38,050 nt of DNA. It comes from an uncultured Bacillota bacterium (lineage in GTDB: Bacteria; Bacillota; Clostridia; Christensenellales; UBA1242). The stretch spans positions 1-38,050 of the forward strand of contig CASEOW010000033.1 in assembly GCA_949289785.1 (NCBI GenBank), written 5' to 3'. A model generated the notes under the pieces. The model saw only the letters and a list, made by a program, of their open reading frames with translations. It had not been told where the DNA came from and made no database searches. This document shows positions 33,891-38,050 of this stretch, in pieces. A program made the position numbers and the translations under genes. Position 1 is the first letter of the stretch. Every line of letters starts with the position of its first letter.

Positions 33891-35000
33891 TTATTTCATT
33901 TTTTTTAAGAAATTATTATATTTTATATATGAAGAATCCCCAATAACATTCGCAAGTTCTTCAAGTTTTGATTTTACTTGTTTATCCAAATTCTTAGGAA
34001 CTTCAGCTTTGATAGTTACAAGCAAATCTCCTCTAGATTCACGATTAAGCATTTTTACACCTTTATTTTTGATTCTCATAACTGTTCCGCTTGAAGTTAA
34101 TTCTGGAACATTAAGTGTATAAACGCCCTCCAAAGTAGGAATATCAACTTTTCCACCTAAAAGTGTAGTTGTAAAAGGAAGATATAAATCCATATAAAGG
34201 TCATTGCCCTTTCTAACTAAAATTTTATGAGGAGCAACAGATACTTTAATATTTAAATCCCCGTTAATACCTTCTCTAACAGGAGCATTGCCCTCGCCTC
34301 TCATTCTTAAAGTTTGACCATCATCAATACCTGCAGGAAATTTGACTTTAATCGATTTATTGCTTTTTTCGTAACCTTTTCCATTACAATAAGAACATTT
34401 TTCTTTTATAATCTTTCCGGTAGCGTTACATTTAGGACAGCCTGCCTCTCGGATAGTTGTTCCGAATAAAGTGTTTTGTTGATAACGGACACGACCAGTT
34501 CCATTACACTCAGGACAAACAGAAAATTCTTTTGCATTTTTAGCGCCAGTTCCCTTGCATTGTTCACATTTAACTATTTTAGAAATAGTTATATTTTTTT
34601 CACAACCAAAACAAGCTTCTTCAAAAGTAAGATTTATAGAAGTATTAATGTCTTGACCTCTTTCTCTAACCTTATTATTTTCTCTACCGCCAAAAGCAGA
34701 AAAAATATCTGAAAAAATATCTGAAAATCCGCCACCAAAGAAATCACCAAAACCACCACCTTGAGCACCACCAAAACCAGCTGGATCAGCAGTACCAAAT
34801 TGGTCATAATTAGCTTTCTTTTTAGGATCTCCAAGAACGCTATAAGCTTCATTTATTTCTTTAAATTTTTCAGCTGCTTCTGGTGTTTTATTAAGGTCAG
34901 GATGATATTTTTTAGCAAGTCTTCTATATGCTGACTTAATTTCATCTTCACTAGCATTTTTATCAACACCAAGAACAGAATAATAATCTTTATTCGCCAT
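33891..35000 (-). CDS. dnaJ: Chaperone DnaJ (Hsp40)
   Basis: DnaJ stimulates the DnaK ATPase and delivers unfolded clients. It has 369 residues. The J domain has HPD in KKYHPDLNK, followed by a Gly/Phe-rich linker (about 75-105) and four zinc repeats [24 protein letters not shown] and CSYCNGKG (the third has Ala for the first Gly), then the C-terminal substrate-binding beta domains. A weak AGAGAG site precedes the ATG. It is the last gene of the grpE-dnaK-dnaJ cluster, with a broken cysteine hydrolase inserted between dnaK and dnaJ. Confidence 0.97.
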   Translation of the reverse strand: MANKDYYSVLGVDKNASEDEIKSAYRRLAKKYHPDLNKTPEAAEKFKEINEAYSVLGDPKKKANYDQFGTADPAGFGGAQGGGFGDFFGGGFSDIFSDIFSAFGGRENNKVRERGQDINTSINLTFEEACFGCEKNITISKIVKCEQCKGTGAKNAKEFSVCPECNGTGRVRYQQNTLFGTTIREAGCPKCNATGKIIKEKCSYCNGKGYEKSNKSIKVKFPAGIDDGQTLRMRGEGNAPVREGINGDLNIKVSVAPHKILVRKGNDLYMDLYLPFTTTLLGGKVDIPTLEGVYTLNVPELTSSGTVMRIKNKGVKMLNRESRGDLLVTIKAEVPKNLDKQVKSKLEELANVIGDSSYIKYNNFLKKMK

Positions 35001-35090
35001 TTTTATTCTCTCTTTTAATATTTATAAATATTGTTAAAAATTAATATAATAAATTAAAAATAATTCCTCTAATTGAAATCTTTGTTAAGA

Positions 35091-35633
35091 TTATGATTTA
35101 TTTAAATCATTAAAATTTTTAAAACAATCTACCCCAAAATTTTTTTTAAAAATTTCTTTTATCAATTCTATATTTAAATTTTTATATGAATATCCATTTC
35201 CAATACATTTTTCAACAAAATAAAAAGTATAACCTAAATCAAATAATTGAAATCCTATAGATAAAACACAAGCATCGTAATCAGTTCCACAAATATAAAT
35301 TTCATCATCTTTAGAAATTATTTGATTAGTTGAATTTTTTAATGTAATATTATCAGATAATCCAAATATATCATAAGGAATCCCATATGAATATTTTTCA
35401 ATTATAATAGAGTTTTTAGGTATATCCAATGCAAAATCTATATCTGGAGATGAAAACATTTCATTCCAATTTAATAATTTAATATATTGGCTATCTTTTT
35501 TATTAACAAATTTGGTAGCAATAATCTTATCAAACTTATAAGATTTGATAAGATTATTTATATTTTCTACTAAATGTTGGATATATTCGTTAATGAAACC
35601 TTTTTACATATCTACAATTAAAAGAACTTTCAT
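35091..35633 (-). pseudogene. Isochorismatase-like cysteine hydrolase interrupted by an early stop
   Basis: From the ATG at 35633, with AAAGGAT upstream, the frame reads MKVLLIVDM, a stop TAA (35604-35606), then KGFINEYIQHLV and onward to 35091 without another stop, about 180 codons in total. Family members read IVDMQ at this point, so a CAA to TAA change is the simplest reading. The catalytic Asp (in VDM) precedes the stop, a candidate Lys (EKYSYG) and the catalytic Cys (YICGTDYDACV) follow it. The part from 35459 (122 residues) is open but lacks the N-terminal Asp. It is probably a recent pseudogene between dnaK and dnaJ; a sequencing error is possible. Confidence 0.75.
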
Positions 35634-35654
35634 AACTTATTATCCTTTATTTAA

Positions 35655-37487
35655 TTAATCAACAACTACTTCAGGATCGCTTCCGCCTTCGCCATTAGAA
35701 CCATTATTTCCGTCAGTGTTACCATTATTACCAGCATCACCATTAGGATTACCAGCTTGATACATTTTAGAAACTATACCATTTGAAACATTTGTAAGTT
35801 CATCAATAGCTTTTTTAACAACTTCAATATCTTCACTTTCAAAGTCTTTCTTTGCTTTTTCAATGGCTTCTTCAAGTTTTTTCTTATCTTCTTCGTTTAA
35901 TTTATCGCCATTTTCTTTAATCATTTTTTCAAGACCATAAACTAAGTTGTCAGCTTGATTTTTAGTTTCAACAAGTTCCTTTCTCTTTTTATCTTCTTCA
36001 GCATGAGCTTCAGCTTCTTTGATTGCTTTTTCAATATCTTCTTCTTTAAGGTTTGAAGAAGCAGTTATTGTGATATTTTGTTCTTTGTTAGTTCCTAAAT
36101 CTTTAGCAGAAACTTTAACAATTCCATTAGCATCAATATCAAAAGTAACTTCAATTTGAGGAACACCTCTTGGTGCTGGTGGGATATCAGAAAGTTGGAA
36201 TCTGCCTAAAGTTTTATTTTGATTTGCAAATTCTCTTTCACCTTGTAAAACATGAATATCAACACCAGGTTGGTTATCAACAGCTGTAGAGAAAATTTGA
36301 GATTTTCTAGTAGGAATAGTAGTATTTCTTTCAATAAGTTTAGTAAATACACCGCCTAAAGTTTCAATACCAAGAGAAAGTGGTGTAACATCAAGAAGAA
36401 GAACATCTTTAACTTCTCCACCAAGAACTCCGGCTTGAATAGCAGCACCAACAGCAACACATTCATCTGGGTTGATACCTTTATAAGGTTCTTTTCCTGT
36501 AAAGTTTTTAACAGCTTCTTGAACAGCAGGGATTCTTGTAGAACCACCAACTAAAACAACTTTATCAATTTGATTTTTATCAAGTTTAGCATCAGATAAT
36601 GCTCTAACAGTGCAATCAATAGTTTCTTTAACTAAATCTTCAGTTATAGAATCAAATTTTGCTCTAGTAAGTTCGTATTCCATATGTTTAGGACCTGTTG
36701 CATCAGCAGAGATGAAAGGTAATGAAATAGTAGCCTTTGGAGTAGCTGAAAGGTCAATCTTAGCTTTTTCAGCAGCTTCTTTAAGTCTTTGCATAGCAAG
36801 CTTATCACCAGTTAAATCAATATTGTTAGATTTTTTGAATTCTTCAACAAGAAGGTCAATGATTCTATTATCAAAGTCATCTCCACCAAGTCTAGTGTTA
36901 CCATTAGTAGATAATACTTCAAATACACCATCACCGATTTCAAGGATAGAAACATCAAAAGTACCGCCACCAAGGTCATATACCAATATTTTTTGGTTTG
37001 AGTTTTCGCCTTTATCAAGACCATAAGCAAGAGCAGCAGCAGTAGGTTCGTTGATTATTCTTAAAACTTCAAGTCCTGCAATTTTACCAGCATCTTTAGT
37101 TGCTTGTCTTTGAGAATCATTAAAGTAAGCAGGAACAGTAATAACAGCTTGAGTAACTGCGCCACCTAAATAACTTTCAGCATCAGCTTTAAGTTTTGAA
37201 AGAATCATAGCAGAAATTTCTTGTGGTGTATATTCTTTCCCATTAAGAGTAACCTTGTAGTTTGTTCCCATTTCTCTCTTAATAGATTGAACTGTATTTT
37301 CTGCATTAACAATAGCTTGTCTTTTAGCAACTTTACCAACAAGTCTTTCTCCTTCTTTTGTATAAGCAACTACAGAAGGTGTTGTTCTATCTCCTTCTGC
37401 ATTAGCAATAACAGTAGGTTTGCCACCTTCCATTACAGCTACACATGAATTTGTAGTTCCTAAGTCAATTCCAATAATTTTTCCCAT
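35655..37487 (-). CDS. dnaK: Chaperone DnaK (Hsp70)
   Basis: DnaK is the ATP-driven chaperone that binds exposed hydrophobic segments. It has 610 residues, full length. The nucleotide-binding domain opens with GIDLGTTNS (5-13), contains [10 protein letters not shown] and GGSTRIPA, and continues into the linker [18 protein letters not shown], the substrate domain and a lid. The tail is Gly/Asn-rich and ends DPEVVVD. AAGGAGG precedes the ATG. It follows grpE after only a few bases, the classical heat-shock order. Heat-shock control would sit upstream of grpE, outside the window. Confidence 0.98.
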   Translation of the reverse strand: MGKIIGIDLGTTNSCVAVMEGGKPTVIANAEGDRTTPSVVAYTKEGERLVGKVAKRQAIVNAENTVQSIKREMGTNYKVTLNGKEYTPQEISAMILSKLKADAESYLGGAVTQAVITVPAYFNDSQRQATKDAGKIAGLEVLRIINEPTAAALAYGLDKGENSNQKILVYDLGGGTFDVSILEIGDGVFEVLSTNGNTRLGGDDFDNRIIDLLVEEFKKSNNIDLTGDKLAMQRLKEAAEKAKIDLSATPKATISLPFISADATGPKHMEYELTRAKFDSITEDLVKETIDCTVRALSDAKLDKNQIDKVVLVGGSTRIPAVQEAVKNFTGKEPYKGINPDECVAVGAAIQAGVLGGEVKDVLLLDVTPLSLGIETLGGVFTKLIERNTTIPTRKSQIFSTAVDNQPGVDIHVLQGEREFANQNKTLGRFQLSDIPPAPRGVPQIEVTFDIDANGIVKVSAKDLGTNKEQNITITASSNLKEEDIEKAIKEAEAHAEEDKKRKELVETKNQADNLVYGLEKMIKENGDKLNEEDKKKLEEAIEKAKKDFESEDIEVVKKAIDELTNVSNGIVSKMYQAGNPNGDAGNNGNTDGNNGSNGEGGSDPEVVVD

Positions 37488-37491
37488 AATT

Positions 37492-38050
37492 TTAATCCTC
37501 CTTTTTATTGACTATGACTTTAGCATATCTTATAACTTTGTCATTAAATTTATATCCAGCTTGATATTCATCAAGTATGATATCATTTTCTTTATCACTG
37601 TCTTTCATTACAGCAATCACATTGTGCAAATGTGGGTTATAAACTTTTCCAATACTTTCTATCTTTTCAACACCTAAAGAATTTAAAGCATCAATAATTT
37701 TTTGTTCAATCATTTCAACGCCTCTAAGCATGTTTTCATCATTGATTGATTTTTTAGCTTCTTTAAAAGTATCTAAACAAGGCAAAAACACTTCTATAAC
37801 AGATTCTTGACCAGAAATCCTTGCTTTTTTAATATCTTCTAAAGCATGTCTTCTAAAATTTTCAAAATCAGCTTGAATTCGTTTAGCCATTAAAAGATAA
37901 TCATTTTCTTCATTTTCGTTTTGTTTTTTATCACATTTGCAAAGTCCTTCGTGATGATTACAGTTGCAAGAATGTTCTTTTTCGTTTTCACAATTACATT
38001 CGTCACAATTACAATCACCATCACAATTACAATCACCATCACAATTACAA
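37492..38050 (-). CDS. grpE: Nucleotide exchange factor GrpE with Cys-x-Cys N-terminal extension (5' end outside window)
   Basis: GrpE releases ADP from DnaK. The core is recognisable from [18 protein letters not shown] through the coiled-coil and the C-terminal beta domain ([22 protein letters not shown]). The ATG at 37890 falls inside the conserved YLLMAKR segment and is not the start. The frame stays open to the window edge for 53 more codons. These encode DGDCNC-type repeats, six Cys-x-Cys pairs in all (twelve Cys), a His-His and then an acidic stretch before the GrpE core. Normal GrpE N-termini are acidic and disordered but not Cys-rich. The real start lies beyond 38050. Confidence 0.92.
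   Translation of the reverse strand, partial: CNCDGDCNCDGDCNCDECNCENEKEHSCNCNHHEGLCKCDKKQNENEENDYLLMAKRIQADFENFRRHALEDIKKARISGQESVIEVFLPCLDTFKEAKKSINDENMLRGVEMIEQKIIDALNSLGVEKIESIGKVYNPHLHNVIAVMKDSDKENDIILDEYQAGYKFNDKVIRYAKVIVNKKED
38005..38050 (-). repeat. 18-bp tandem repeat coding Cys-x-Cys motifs in GrpE
   Basis: The 18-nt unit occurs at 38005-38022 and 38023-38040 without a mismatch and continues for at least 10 nt at 38041-38050. On the minus strand each unit encodes Asp-Gly-Asp-Cys-Asn-Cys. The perfect identity between copies suggests recent duplication or copy-number change. The array runs past the window edge. Confidence 0.9.

Noticed and set aside
35604..35606. TAA read as glutamine (alternative genetic code)
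   Set aside because: Many intact genes in the window end in TAA at the expected length, so TAA is a normal stop; a nonsense mutation is the simpler explanation.
36610..37026. Open frames opposite dnaK, fusA, spoIVA and other well-known genes
   Set aside because: They are shadows: no ribosome binding sites, low-quality composition, and complete overlap with conserved genes.
37492..37890. GrpE starting at the ATG at 37890
   Set aside because: That Met lies inside a conserved GrpE segment, and the frame stays open upstream to the window edge with an acidic stretch typical of GrpE N-termini.

Overview
This window is a very AT-rich chromosomal stretch from a spore-forming, low-GC Gram-positive bacterium, most likely an uncultured Clostridia-type gut Firmicute. 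Four things point there: the str operon order rpsL-rpsG-fusA-tuf, an intact spoIVA, AGGAGG-type ribosome binding sites with TTGACA/TATAAT promoters, and the use of TAA and TGA as stops (der, comEC and several other genes end in TGA, so this is not a Mollicutes code). No rRNA, tRNA, CRISPR array or insertion sequence was seen. The species cannot be named from the sequence alone.

Layout. 1-4328 (minus) is the str operon: partial tuf, fusA, rpsG, rpsL. It is preceded by a near-consensus promoter and a roughly 280-nt leader that ends in a terminator-like hairpin. 4797-17081 (minus) is a housekeeping block: a small unknown gene, ligA, pcrA, spoIVA, plsY, der, holA, comEC. 17306-20656 (plus) holds two secreted lipoproteins, the first with a long Pro-Glu stalk. 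20882-28626 (minus) is a compact podovirus-like structural island: a terminase-small-like protein, a Cys-rich mini-protein, a P22-type portal, a scaffold-like protein, a coat protein, connector- and nozzle-like proteins, a 33-codon mini-gene and two holin-like proteins. No large terminase, integrase, repressor, endolysin or tail fibre gene is present.

28761-30322 (plus) is an ABC transporter ATPase and permease pair with no binding protein, overlapping tail-to-tail with a YkvI-like membrane protein. Next come a Cys/Pro-rich small protein and rsmE. A divergent HTH regulator / von Willebrand A pair shares a 7-bp inverted repeat between the two genes. The window ends with the heat-shock operon read on the minus strand, grpE-dnaK-(broken cysteine hydrolase)-dnaJ. 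The GrpE visible at the edge carries an unusual N-terminal array of Cys-x-Cys motifs.

How the parts work together: translation factors, replication and repair (ligA, pcrA, holA), ribosome assembly and rRNA modification (der, rsmE), phospholipid synthesis (plsY), chaperones, and sporulation (spoIVA) are the core functions. The accessory parts most worth attention are the terminase-less capsid island under a plain vegetative-type promoter, the CxC-rich GrpE, the str leader with mutually exclusive hairpins, and the HTH/VWA pair.
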